A stretch of 64,000 nucleotides of DNA from Liolophura sinensis. Taxonomy: Eukaryota; Mollusca; Polyplacophora; Chitonida; Chitonidae. The DNA lies in contig NC_088297.1 in assembly GCF_032854445.1 (NCBI RefSeq), positions 20,035,127-20,099,126 of the forward strand. The letters run 5' to 3'. The translations under genes were made by a program, and so were the position numbers. Of the stretch, positions 44,249 to 54,472 are shown in pieces. Every line of letters starts with the position of its first letter. Position 1 is the first letter of the stretch. The notes under the pieces were generated by a model. It was not told where the DNA came from, did not search any database, and was given only the letters and a program-made list of their open reading frames with translations.

Positions 44249-44844
44249 GGTAACAGGTCAGCGTGACTGCGTTCCAAGGGAGTTTCTGCCTCGCTGGAAA
44301 GCACAGACATGACGTCCAACTCAGTCAATTAGTTTACTGATACGATGGCCAACCAATACGCGTGCTTTGGTACTAAATTGTTGAGAGATAAATACAATAG
44401 CATTATTGCCTATTTAAAGTCTGCAGGGAAGCAGGTTTTGCGGTTACAAGGATGTGTGGCACAAACTATGTCACAAACTTTGGGTTAAATACAGGAAAGC
44501 TTACAGAACATGTCAACAGGATACTCTGGCTTTGGTAAATCTTCATCTCTATCTGACTCACAAGTATCTGTCTCCAGGCATATTCTGCGTGTACTTAACA
44601 GCGCTGGAGTTAAAACTGTGGTTGATGGAAACGACACAAGAAACTCGAACGTTAACTTTTCAATTCCAAGGTAAATAAAATGATGTTAACGGAGTTTTAA
44701 TTCAATTATCAAATGCTACAAATATACTAAAAAGCCTCGTACCAATCGTACACAATCAGTAATTTGTACATTTTAAATAAACCTCCACACGACAGAGTTA
44801 TCACGTAGTCAAAATATTTACTTCGGATTACCGAGTAATCCGGA

Positions 44845-45160
44845 GTACGAAACACACAAGGTGTGGGTTAAATTCCGGCCTTGGACCGAGACTCTGTAGA
44901 TTGCCATGCTGTCACTGTTTGAAACGGCCTCACGATAAGTAGACGAGGCTCATAGACTCCCAAAGACCATTTGTCTTCTACCAGTATGTCGTGGAAATCT
45001 GTACGTCACATGGGGAAAAGTTACTTAGTGACTAGCCAAAAGGCTGTGGTTTGTTCAAAGAACTCCCGTTTCTACAAAAACAGATCGCCATCGTATCTGT
45101 GGAAAAATCTTAAATATGGCTTTAAAGAGCAATCAATCAGTTAATCCTATAGCACATAAA
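44845..45160 (+). mobile_element. Putative SINE-3, tRNA-like head with distinct body
   Basis: Head-like segment with GTGTGGGTTAAATTCCGG (weak B box), ATTGCCATGCTGTCACTGTT, AAAGACCATTTGTCTTCTAC, GTACGTCACATGGGGAAAAG, CCAAAAGGCTGTGGTTTGTT and a TTTAAAGAGCAATCAATCAG tail. Similar core pieces at 7385-7450, 21360 and 39480-39600. Family status is uncertain. Confidence 0.5.
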
Positions 45161-45975
45161 ATAAACTGAAGAAAATTTCTCAGATGTGACGGTATATTCT
45201 AAAGAGAAATATATTGTTGTAAATGAAATGACTGGTCATATAAATGACATTATGACCAGCCTCAGTAAACTCAGATATTTTTGTCACTCTCTACGCTTAC
45301 CGGTCGCGAATTACATATTGACCTGACGAATCAGCTTTTCTCACCTTTTCTCAGCTTTTCCCATGTTAGACCAATCAAATACTTGCTTCATTGTTTAGGG
45401 ACGTGAAGTTTTTTTTGGGGTACTGAAACAACCACTCTGATTGGTGTATATTTGACATGTCCAAAAAATGCGCTTATCGGACTTCCTGACAGAATTGGTG
45501 ACATTAGATCTTGAGGGCTTCCACAACGTGACAAAATCAGTATTTATCAGTATTTTGTTCAGCTAGCGGCAAACTGGGATAGACTTTGACGCCAAAAAGA
45601 CGTTTAGCAGGGAGTGAATAGCTCTCAGCAAAATTGTTCTTTTTATCCTCGAACCACAATGTTATTATATTCCTCAAATTTCCTTTTTTGCCCTATACCT
45701 GATACAAAAACTACGTGGATCGTTTGGAAAGTCAAAGTTAATTCTGACAGCGATATGGGGGAAAACAGAGAATGTCTAATACTTGAGGGCATAGAATAAT
45801 TTTTGTGATAAGCATCGCGCTCTTGTGCAGGAATAACTTAATAAAAGATACATTTGAACCTCAGAATATGTCACACTCCTACACAAACGTTGTTTTAGCT
45901 CTCAAAAAAAATACAGAGGGTAAAACACATTGTTGATAACATTCATCAGGGCTGTTTTATACACGTACGTTAAAA

Positions 45976-46329
45976 GAGTGAGTGCTTGGGGTTTAACGTC
46001 GTACTCAACAATTTTTCAGTCATATGACGACGAAGGAATCATTAGGGTGCATGCACGTGTAATTGTGCCTCCTTGTTGCAGGACGGATTTCCACCGCTCT
46101 TTTATTTAGTGCTGCATCACTGAGACGACTTACCGAAGGCAAGTAAGCCGCCCCGCCCGAGCCATTATACTGATACGGGTCAACCAGTCGTTGCACTATC
46201 CCCTTCATGCTGAACGCCAAGCGAGGAAGTTACAACTTTTAAAGTCTTAGGTGTGACTCGACCAAGGATTGATCCTGGATCTACCGATCCCGAAGCGGAC
46301 GCTCTACCAACTGTGCTATCCGGGCCGGT
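45976..46329 (-). mobile_element. SINE-2, full length, with 12-bp target duplication
   Basis: Complete in reverse, about 354 bases. The tRNA-like head reads GGCCCGGATAGCACAGTTGG with A box TAGCACAGTTGG and B box GATCAATCC. A central domain with AAAAGAGCGGTGGAAATCCG follows, then a 3' end TTGTTGAGTACGACGTTAAA and CCCCAAGCACTCACT. Flanked by CGTACGTTAAAA at 45964-45975 and 46330-46341. The 3' end and central domain resemble the deeply conserved SINE domains (Nin/DC type) described in molluscs; that link is from memory and needs a search. Confidence 0.92.
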
Positions 46330-46341
46330 CGTACGTTAAAA

Positions 46342-47000
46342 AGACAACACTAGGACAAATGTATACATCCAACGATAAAATAACCTACATAAAGTTTAAA
46401 ATCTTACTTTTTTATATTTGTGATGTTGCATAACCGAAACATCGCACTTCAAAGAGAAAAATCGAAAGGACGCCATGTGGCAAATTTTAACTAATCCGGC
46501 ACGAGTTAATTCTTCAACCCTGTTTTCGCTCAAGCAGACGCTCTTTTTCCTTCCGGCCCTATGTGCGTATGGGCTCTGGAGTATCCCATGGCCACGTGCT
46601 TCTATGACAGAATCTCGCGGACATTTATAGGAGAATGATTTCCCATCTCATTGAAGATACGCATTTTTATTATCATTGATCACTGACATTATAATAAACT
46701 TACCGTCGTCATACATCTGAGAAGGAGTTGTGCAAGGATTAGTTGATCTGCAGCCAACGCGAGAAAGTACTGAGTTTTGCTTGGCTAAAATCTGACATAA
46801 ATACTAATACTGGACTTGCATTGCATGTGTTTACATCACATAGTGCCTTATATGGTATGAAGGTGTGATCGCTATGAAGGTGTTAACACCAGGCTTTTCT
46901 CTCAACATTCATGATGTTTTTTGTATATTATTATTGTTTCTTAGAAGTCTTAGGATTTTCAACATTAGGATTTATCGTCCGTCCACTTCTCTGCTACAGA
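46342..47000. other. Non-coding, no repeat recognised
   Basis: Only a short local repeat of ATGAAGGTGT near 46857-46882. Confidence 0.35.
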
Positions 47001-47014
47001 GGTCTTAAGCTACT

Positions 47015-47260
47015 ACTAAATAGAGCGTCAGGAGGAATCTAAGCGTGGAAACAGAGATCATGGTGTTCCAGGTCAATAATCGTTAATAATAATAAGTTAG
47101 CAAAACAGAAGCCTTTAACACAAACCACCAAAGAACTAAGAAAGTTTATATAGACTAAGACATTAGGATGGATTCTTAAAAACAGAAAAAGTCAACAGTT
47201 TTCAACGATGACGGATTGACGCTAGGAAAGTTCATATAAATGCTTAAACTGAAGCAAAGA
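47015..47260 (-). mobile_element. Dispersed family B, copy 9 (reverse, diverged)
   Basis: CAGGTCAATAATCG, CACCAAAGAACTAAGAAAGT, AGTCAACAGTTTTCAACGAT and CGCTAGGAAAGTTCATATAA match the family in reverse; the rest is eroded. Confidence 0.65.
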
Positions 47261-47724
47261 AACTGTTCACAGAGATACAGAAACGTAAATGGCCCGTGTA
47301 ATACAGGCTACTCGCCATATTTTCAATCCTGCAGAAGGAATGTGGCCCTGCAGGTAATACACATTTTAGGAGAACCCGTTGAAGAAAAAACTGTCAGATT
47401 CATCATGTAAGTTTGGGATTCCCAAGGCCAAGTCCAGTTGTGAAAAGCTCGCCAAGAAGTAAGTTAGATGAGATTCCACCCAAATTAGAAACCATGGGTT
47501 TAAAGGCGGTCTGGTTATTGTGCAGTGCAATTCCAAGATTATGAGCTATTGGCCACCGGAATGGTGTTAAAATAGATGCGCTGTAACGTAGTTAATGAAT
47601 GGAATTTAGTGAACTACGGTGTCTTGTGACCCAAATCTCTGCAGAACGACCGAGAATTTGTTCAGGTTTTGCTTCCATCCTGTTTACAACAAACCAAAGG
47701 GAGTATATCTACAGATAAATAGAC

Positions 47725-48005
47725 CGCTTCGGTGGCCTCGAGACCCGGGTCATAACAGAGACTGAAAAAAGCACTTGTTGCTACTTCGCATGACGCTCAG
47801 CAAGGAGAGGTTAGTGCAAGGAGCGAGGACTGGTTGGCCCGGTGTCAGTATGTAACTGGCTGGGCTGTCATGTCTGGTGCTTTAAGTATAATATTTCACA
47901 GGCGGCAACACATTGGCGACATGCACTCCCGCTGCCACAAAAAGCCACAGTAATTCAACTCACACTTAATAACTCCTAGTCGTAAAATGGCTGAAACCAT
48001 CGAAT
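47725..48005 (+). mobile_element. SINE-2 type, near full length, diverged
   Basis: GACCGCTTCGGTGGCCTCGA, CGACTGGTTGGCCC-like middle (GAGGACTGGTTGGCCCGGTG), GGGCTGTCATGTCTGGTGCT, ACAGGCGGCAACACATTGGC and TAAAATGGCTGAAACCATCG. The head lacks part of the A-to-B box interval. Confidence 0.8.
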
Positions 48006-49209
48006 AGAACAACCTCCCTGTATCTATGTTGAGTAGACATAGTAATAAACCTAAAAATGAGTCAGTCTCGTAGCATAACTTACAACCTTTTGAAATCTAT
48101 CAGGTTGTTGAAGCCTTAATGGATACACAAAAAGTCTGGTAGTGGTAAGCTGCTCATGTCTAGATTTTTCATCACCGCTTGCTGCGTCGCCCTACGCTGA
48201 GCCCAGTGCATGACTGAAGACCCCAAAATCCAGATGTCTATACTTAACAAAATATTTTGCTACATTTGTTACGTTTCCTTTGTCTTATTGTCTTATTCAC
48301 GTAAGTTAATTTCTATATAAAACGTTGCTTTCACTTTTTAATTGAATGACATTGTTTTAATATTCTAAAAGACAATGTTTTATATAGTACTCCAACTCTA
48401 ATGATTATCAATAAAATAAAATATTAATCCGAGAAAAAACAGATGTAACAAAATGCTTTTACTTCTCAGTCTCATTGACGGGCAAACTGGCTCCTGTGAT
48501 GAACGTACTGTTGGTATAGCCCTTTTTGTGTCTTCAAAATGCTCTTATTTCACATTATACATTTCAACAATTTTAGAAACTTAATTCCAACATGCGTTTA
48601 AATTTCAGGGCAAATTTCAATTTTTAAAAATATTGCTACTAGTCAGTTGTGGTTATATATTCAGCTCCGGTTCCTCTGACATGTAATATAAGTCAAAACA
48701 AATATCAAATAAATAAATCATGGAATAAATCAAACACACAGGACACTGAACATGAAACCTACACTTGCTGTCAAGCAGGGCATTTGAGCCAAATATCTCT
48801 GACTAAGTGAAATGCTGCACGAGAAAAGAGAAAAAACTCACGCAGTATTGTTTTAAGCTTCAAGGAAACACATGTTCATGTTACAAGGAAATCGTATTGA
48901 AATCCCATGTGGCTTGAAAATCCAACCTTATCAGAATCGATATGTTACAAGGATAGACAATTACATGAGGGAAACAAAACAACACAGAATATAATAATGA
49001 TGGATTGGCCATCAACGACTATAGGAAATAACATTCCCAAATGCCCTGTCGAATATGACACAAACATCTGCCAGGATAACACGGGACCGGCTCAATGCCG
49101 ACGTGAACTGTTGACTCTCTGGTTGTGTTTGTCAGCAAATTACTGTTTTTGTTTTATTTATTGCATACGCGTTGAACATGGGGCTTGGGGCTGTATATCC
49201 ATCGTGGTG
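48006..49209. other. Non-coding, no repeat recognised
   Basis: Very AT-rich around 48240-48480, with paired ACAATGTTTTATATAG / CTATATAAAACGTTG-like sequence that could fold. The frame at 48907-49236 is not protein-like. Confidence 0.35.
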
Positions 49210-49375
49210 AATTACGTCGTCACGTGGGGAATATAAATAGTTGCAATCAAAGCGCAGCTGAGGTGCATATTTGGATTATCCACAATTTATATACGACCGT
49301 GGTGTACAGTTTGAATAAGGATTTCAGTCATTCAGCAAGAACAATTCTGGCGTCTTTCTATTATCATTGAAAACG
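49210..49375 (+). mobile_element. Dispersed family B, copy 10
   Basis: TTACGTCGTCACGTGGGGAA, TTGCAATCAAAGCGCAGCTG, ACAGTTTGAATAAGGATTTC and GCGTCTTTCTATTATCATTG follow the family order and end about 20 bases before the 19-bp inverted repeat at 49395. Confidence 0.78.
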
Positions 49376-49394
49376 TGAAAACCTGGGTGAAAAC

Positions 49395-49413
49395 AGGTGG
49401 AAACTCACGTGAT
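49395..49413 (+). repeat. Left arm of a 19-bp perfect inverted repeat
   Basis: AGGTGGAAACTCACGTGAT; its exact reverse complement is at 50322-50340. The LTR-like repeat lies between the arms. Confidence 0.9.
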
Positions 49414-49487
49414 GCAAGAAGCCTGGTTCTCGTTTCCGTGGGCAGAATGATGATGAACTAAGACATAAAAGACCTTCAGAATGACAG

Positions 49488-50145
49488 GGTGTTATGTGCA
49501 CGACTGCCGTCAGTTTCTAAATATAGCTTGCCACTGTTTACATATGCTAAGTTCAGGGAGTGCTGTCTGCCTCTACCTTAGAATATTCCAGAATGCCCTC
49601 AGTTCGGTTCCTGTTTGTTTACATCAAGTGTTCAGGAATTTTCTTATTCTGGACAATTCCACCAGGCTATATAAGACGGGGGAGATCAGAGAACAGAGAA
49701 AGGAGAATTATTGAGAGTTTGGATGCTTTCGCTGTGTATTACTTTAGTAGGCCTTTTGTGCTGAAATTTGGTGTCTCTATAGCCTCTGGCTTTGTTATAT
49801 CCTATCTCCACCGAGCACTTGTTCAGTCTGAACTTGTATGTTTAATTTGTGCTCTTGTATCCACTGTGCCTATTAGTACACGGACCCTGTCTGTGGAATT
49901 TTGTGCATATTTCGTCATACACTCAGTTATACTGTGGATTTGCCTCTGAGCATTTATGCCTGTGTGGTATATATATTGTGGAATATATGCGTCCGTTTGG
50001 ACTTGACACCGTAAGTACTTTAGTATTTGTATAGATACTGCTATCCTTTCTTGTTAAACTTAAGTACTTTAGTATTTGTATAAGTCTTATTATATGTTCT
50101 TGTTAAGCTAATAAATTGTTGTAAAATAAAATCTGCTGGTTTTGG
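49488..50145 (+). mobile_element. LTR-like dispersed repeat, long copy
   Basis: Starts TGTTATGTGCACGACTGCCG and ends near ATAAATTGTTGTAAAATAAA, ATCTGCTGGTTTTGG. It holds a promoter-like CTATATAAGAC at about 49663-49673. The same sequence, reversed and lacking about 340 internal bases, is at 1694-2027. The TG start, central TATA box and AATAAA-rich end resemble a solo LTR, but no CA end or target duplication was confirmed. Weak open frames inside are not protein-like. Confidence 0.55.
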
Positions 50146-50321
50146 TTACTTTTTGTGCGGCTAAACTGTCGTGTATTTCGAACAAGCCATCTCTTTATAA
50201 TACAGACAGTTTGGGTCGTAACAAGGGAAAGGCGTGGATGAGACAAGGCACATGGTTGTAGCAAGAAGCACCTGATGAACACGATTTTCCGCCATTTTTG
50301 GAACAGAACGCGGCGTTTGGT

Positions 50322-50340
50322 ATCACGTGAGTTTCCACCT
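50322..50340 (-). repeat. Right arm of a 19-bp perfect inverted repeat
   Basis: ATCACGTGAGTTTCCACCT, the reverse complement of 49395-49413. Both arms continue outward into related GGGYGAAAAC sequence. Confidence 0.9.
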
Positions 50341-50699
50341 GGGCGAAAACCTTCTCACCTGCTCCCGAGTGGAAACCTAAGACAAAGTTACAAAAGCTAA
50401 GAAAAATGTCGTCTATGGGACACCGTAGTTTTGGTAGATTTTTGGTAAAATGCCGTTCTCATTGATATAATTTCAGAAGCTCCACCGGTGGTGGGAACAG
50501 GATTGCTCGGCGTAAACCACTGCTCATCGCCATGTACCTGAGAAAATTCCTGACGCAAAGTCACCGTGAGAGCAACGAGATCTGGATTCTAACAAACGAT
50601 CTTATTAATCAAAAAGCCTGACAGTGAACGCGATCCAGCCCTTCTTCATGTACCGTGTAAACCAGCGAGGATTATTGTTTGCTTTTGTTATCATTCTTT

Positions 50700-50795
50700 T
50701 TATTTATTTTTATTTATTTCATTGGTATTTTACGCCGCGCTCAAAACATTATGTAGGCGTTGTGAAGCAAGGAAACAGGCCATGAAGGCTCCCCT
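50700..50795 (-). mobile_element. SINE-1 fragment (reverse)
   Basis: ATTT repeats, TTCATTGGTATTTTACGCCG, CGCTCAAAACATTATG and a short diverged body. Confidence 0.65.
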
Positions 50796-50834
50796 GTAAT
50801 CATTGACAGTTTCTGGATGATCTTCTTACATAAA

Positions 50835-50985
50835 TCTGTATTATTTTTCACTTTTGTGGTTCTTTGGTGGTTTGCTTTATATAGTTTGTGTTTTGCGCTG
50901 AACGTTTTTTTTTTTTTGGAAATTGGTCTTGCGATTATTGAACCGCAACTAGTTTACGTCTAGTATGCGGATGTACGTTTCAATG
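50835..50985 (+). mobile_element. Dispersed family B, copy 11 (3' part)
   Basis: GTGGTTCTTTGGTGGTTTGC, GGAAATTGGTCTTGCGATTA and CTAGTATGCGGATGTACGTT match the 3' part; a poly-T run interrupts it. Confidence 0.7.
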
Positions 50986-51779
50986 CTGAAATCTTTGAAG
51001 TAGTTTTAAAATTTTAAAACAAGCAGCATGACATTTAAAGTAAATATTATAATATTTGACATTTTGCCAGTTGCTGTGTATCACTGTACAGTCCGTCTCC
51101 ACTTAAAGTAGGAATAAATGAATGAATGAAATCGTGGAGCTTCGCGCCACATGTACATCAGACAAATTGTGGTGACAATCAGGTTACAATCGTGGAGAAA
51201 TATTCAATCTGACGAGAGAAATAATATCATCAAAATCCAGGACCGGAAAATTGCATTGTTCAGCCATTTCAAAACAACATCTATAATAGTTTGTAAACCA
51301 TGTTAAATTAGCTTTGACAAGTGGTATTCGTCAAAGATACTCACGAGGCATCTAATGAAAGTCAGGAAGAGGTATTGAAGTTGTCGAAACTTTCGCATTC
51401 GATGAAAAATGCACTATGACACCTACCTGCGCTTGATATCTGCAGTTGAAGAAATCTTGACAGAAAAGAAAACCCTAGAAGAATCAAAAAATGACAGAAC
51501 TATACAAGAGTAATCTACAAAACTGAAACAATATTAACAATAGTATTTTGTAAATAATTGTTTTTACATCTTTTTACAAAGCACTGAACTCAGTCTTGGA
51601 GAAAAAAACTATTAATCCAATTGATGTGCGGCAGATATTCATTTTAAATTTTTCTGATTCTAGGGTAACAGTTCTTTTTTATTTACTGTTTTTGATGATT
51701 GCTCAGTTTTGCACTTCTTATTATTGATACGAGTGATCTTTAAACATATTTTATGCATATCATCTTAAGTGTCCCATGT

Positions 51780-51905
51780 ATTTATATACTATTTGGTTAG
51801 TGTCACTCGACACTATTTCACCGGCGGCAAGCAATATTCTGGGAGGAAATCAGGCAGAGCCATGAGGAAACGCACGATCATCCGCACGTTGCTGGAAGAC
51901 TTACA
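51780..51905 (-). mobile_element. SINE-1 fragment abutting the gypsy LTR
   Basis: Reads as reversed SINE-1 (TTTCACCGGCGGC, GGGAGGAAATCAGGCAGAGCC, CATCCGCACGTTGCTGG) and stops within about 10 bases of the LTR start. The retrotransposon probably inserted into this older SINE, whose remaining half is not visible on the far side. Confidence 0.7.
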
Positions 51906-51912
51906 CACCGAC

Positions 51913-52395
51913 TGTTATGTTTCTGTATTATTGTTAAATGTTTGTATTAGTTTGCTTACAATATGTTTCGTGAATGAATGCTCCATTGATTTGTAATTCC
52001 TTTGTAGGGGTTATCTCCCCTGTAAATGAACCATTATATGTCATTACTTGTGTTAATGCACCATGTGACTTGCCCTATATAAGCCCGTGTCGAGCTGTAC
52101 ATCAGCAGTTCTTGCAGAGCTCGCTCGGAGAACTCGTCTCTCTTCCTGAGTAAGGATAATCAGGATGTCCTGATTAAGAGGGCCGGACCGAGTGCTCACG
52201 CCGGTGCGAAGACACGGCTCACGCAGGTGCGTGCGCATTACCTCTCTGTATATATGTTCAATGAACTGTCGCAAGCGTATCCAGTGTGTTCTGGTTCGTC
52301 TATCAATCTTGGGACCCCTGCTCGAAACAAATATGTCTCTGGGGATTAGGCTTTATGGACGATCCTTATAATATTGTGTTACCTGGCTCCGTAAC
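51913..52395 (+). mobile_element. 5' LTR of the gypsy remnant
   Basis: Begins TGTTATG and ends near CCGTAACG, an imperfect version of the expected inverted termini, directly before the primer-binding-like stretch. It contains a TATATAA box at 52076-52082 inside a CCCTATATAAGCCC context typical of LTR promoters, so transcription probably started about 25-30 bases later. Length about 483 bases. An 8-base-arm palindrome lies at 52158-52175. The exact ends are uncertain because no second LTR is available for comparison. Confidence 0.65.
52076..52082 (+). promoter_or_regulatory. TATA box within the LTR
   Basis: TATATAA flanked by G/C-rich bases in the middle of the inferred LTR, the usual position for the U3 promoter of a Ty3/gypsy element. 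Confidence 0.55.
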
Positions 52396-52471
52396 GCATT
52401 TGGTGGGAGCGGTGGGATCGATCGTCGGTGACGCAGTGTAGATTGGTTTGAACCGCCAACTATGGATAGCG

Positions 52472-52599
52472 GATTGGGTGCAGTAGCGACAGAGAACAAG
52501 ACGATAGTGGATACTTTCTGCAAAGAAACATGACTGATTGCGTGCAGTAGCGACAGAGAAGAAGACGATAGCGGATATTTTCTGCAAAGAAACGTGACT
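52472..52599 (+). repeat. 64-bp tandem duplication in the retrotransposon leader
   Basis: Two adjacent copies of a unit of about 64 bases starting GATTGSGTGCAGTAGCGACA, differing at only a handful of positions (for example AACAAG/AAGAAG and ATGACT/GTGACT). It lies between the primer-binding region and the first gag-like sequence. Confidence 0.85.
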
Positions 52600-52954
52600 C
52601 AAAGACGTCGGCGGGTGACTACTGATTCGAGTAATGGACGCCAGACCGGCTTGTACGATTACCTTGGTGAACGTCTTCCATTCCAGTCCATGCGGAAAGA
52701 AGTGAAATGGACGCACCTTCCCGACAAGCGGCATCAAGTACTACTTCTCATCTGCCAGGTGGTTCTGGACTAAGTGCAAGAGATTCAGACCAAGAAATAA
52801 CTACAACCAATAGGCGGCTGACGCAATTAGTGCGAGAGTTGTCGGTGATCTCCCGGTAGCCACGAGGACGGGCGGAATTATCGAGACCGGAAGAGGTACG
52901 ACACACGAGAGAGGAATCCCTTAAGAATCCTGTATTTACTGCGTTTGGTTACCC

Positions 52955-53500
52955 CAGCTAATTTTGATGGATCATCCCCGTGGATAGATTACCACACTCA
53001 CTTTGACGCATGTGCGGAAATAAATGGTTGAACAGATGAACAACGAGGGTTGTATTTGGCCATTAGTCTGAGGGGACCCGCCCAGGCAATTCTAAAGTTT
53101 GTCAGTGGAGGAACAAAAGCCAGTTATTCCAGTTTGGTAAACGCTTTACGTCAGAGATTTGCACTGCCGAACATGGAAAAGCTGTACAAATCTGAACTGC
53201 GTGGAAGGCGACGGAAACCGGAAGAATCCCTCCTTGAACTTGGTCAGGCCATACGTAGGTTGGTCACACTAGGTTACCCTAACGCCCCAGGGGAGGTTTT
53301 GGATACACCAGTTCATAGAAGCTCTGACTGACCCAAAGATGAGACTGAGGGTACAAAGGACCAGGCCCAAGAATTTTGACGAAACTCTCCAGTTAGCTGT
53401 CGAGATTGACGCATGTCAGAAGGCAGAAGAACGCAGAGGTGAGAAGACAACCCGTGTCAGAGCCGTAGAAAGGACGAGAAAGGACTGCGAGACAAAATTG
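52955..53500 (+). pseudogene. gag-like fragments of the gypsy remnant, broken
   Basis: Reading resembles the capsid part of a Ty3/gypsy Gag: a stretch with WIDYHTHFDACAE, then LYLAISLRGPAQ, SSLVNALRQRF and ESLLELGQAIRRL, the typical pattern of retrotransposon Gag (short aromatic/acidic start, LRGPA, then LxxRF). An in-frame TGA at 53029-53031 interrupts the frame. The first frame ends at 53331, while the similarity passes into the next frame from about 53309 (QFIEALTDPKMRL) and runs to a stop near 53500. At least one nonsense change and one frame change are therefore present. Confidence 0.75.
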
Positions 53501-53536
53501 TAGAAATCGCCAAGGATATATTGGCTTAAACCAAGT

Positions 53537-54016
53537 ATGGACAGCCCAAGTCACATAAAAAGACTGGCGGAAGAGAAAGAAGGCCGCGTTCTTCCAAGTG
53601 TTACAACTGTGGAGAAAAGGGGCATTTCCGACGAGATTGTTCAAATAATAATTCAACCGGGGGAAAGAGCCTGTAATTCGACATCCCAGAAGTCAACATT
53701 ATCTTCCTTGAAGAAAGTTAAGTTTGGCGGGGACAGAGGATTTGCCGTTCGTGTTACACTCAACGGTATAAAAGCTGACTTTTACATGAACACAGGTGCA
53801 ACGGTTACAAGCCTGTCGAATGATCTGTTCGAAAAACTATCGGCTGACGATAGACCAGATCTGGAGCAGATGTCGAAAACACTGGTATTAGCTGACGGGA
53901 CACCAATGGAATCCAAAGGGTTTGGATGTTTCGAACTAGATTTCTCTGGGAAGAAAACTAGACACGAAGCTGTAGTGGTAACAGTCACCTACTGGACGGA
54001 CGGAGCTCTCCCATAA
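53537..54016 (+). pseudogene. Retropepsin (aspartic protease) remnant, catalytic Asp lost
   Basis: Open frame of 159 codons; the first part is out-of-frame gag sequence, and the protease-like part starts at about codon 60. The active-site motif that is normally D-[ST]-G-A reads N-T-G-A at codons 85-88 (53789-53800), followed by VTSLS. A later LADG stretch and a hydrophobic strand match the second half of the fold. With Asn in place of the catalytic Asp the enzyme should be inactive. The frame ends at 54016, just before the large internal deletion. Confidence 0.8.
53599..53640 (+). pseudogene. CCHC zinc knuckle of Gag nucleocapsid
   Basis: Fourteen codons read C-x2-C-x4-H-x4-C (CYNCGEKGHFRRDC), preceded by a basic stretch, as in the nucleocapsid of retroelements that binds genomic RNA. 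It lies in the frame of the first gag piece (53050-53331), not in the frame of the following protease, so a shift between the two is needed, whether programmed or mutational. Confidence 0.88.
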
Positions 54017-54038
54017 AGATTATACTGACAAAATAGGG

Positions 54039-54437
54039 GTGAACCTACAGATTGTCCACGGGTTAGTTCGAAAACACCTAGGGTGTGCCCTGCACAAGCA
54101 GAAACGTTGTTATGACACTAAGCTGAAGCAACAATTGCAAGCTGGGGACCAAATTTTGCTGTTTACTGCACAGAGAAAGGAGGGATTGTCACCAAAGCTG
54201 CAGAAATGGTGGACCGGGCCGTATACCATCCTGAACAAATACGGTGACGTTACCTACCGGGTGCAGATGGGAAAGAAAGCCAAGGTAGTCCACGCGGATC
54301 GATTGAAAGCCTACATCCGACCCACAGAAACATCTGAAACAAATAAGAGCCACCAGAGACCCGAGGTTATATATGAATACCAGCCTGTAGTACGGGAACC
54401 GTCAGTTGAAGTTGACCTTCGACAAGCGTGCAACTAA
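54039..54437 (+). pseudogene. Integrase C-terminal end of the gypsy remnant
   Basis: 132 open codons (first codon GTG) with features of the integrase C-terminal region of Ty3/gypsy Pol: GDQILLF, then SPKLQKWWTGPYTIL, then VVHADRLKAYI, i.e. the GD.V, K..W.GPY.I and H..RLK.Y signature found just before the end of Pol. It follows the protease after only about 30 bases, which shows the internal deletion. Confidence 0.85.
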
Positions 54438-54472
54438 AATGAAGCAATTTGCGTAAGATATGTCAATGTTCC

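Larger units (their letters stand above)
51913..54437 (+). mobile_element. Defective Ty3/gypsy LTR retrotransposon
   Basis: Remnant of an LTR retrotransposon. In order: an LTR-like segment (51913-52395), a TTGGTGGGAGCGG primer-binding-like stretch directly after it, gag pieces with stop and frame changes (52955-53500), a CCHC zinc knuckle (53599-53640), a retropepsin domain (about 53720-54000) and the end of an integrase (54045-54320). Reverse transcriptase, RNase H and the integrase catalytic core, normally around 3 kb of pol, are missing between about 54016 and 54040. No 3' LTR can be found; a SINE-2 tail lies where it might have been. The element cannot move on its own. The family call rests on domain order and on the LTR and primer-site style; without reverse transcriptase the clade cannot be given. 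Confidence 0.85.

Noticed and set aside
49560-49949. 129-codon frame
   Set aside because: Lies in the LTR-like repeat; the matching repeat at 1.7 kb does not preserve it.
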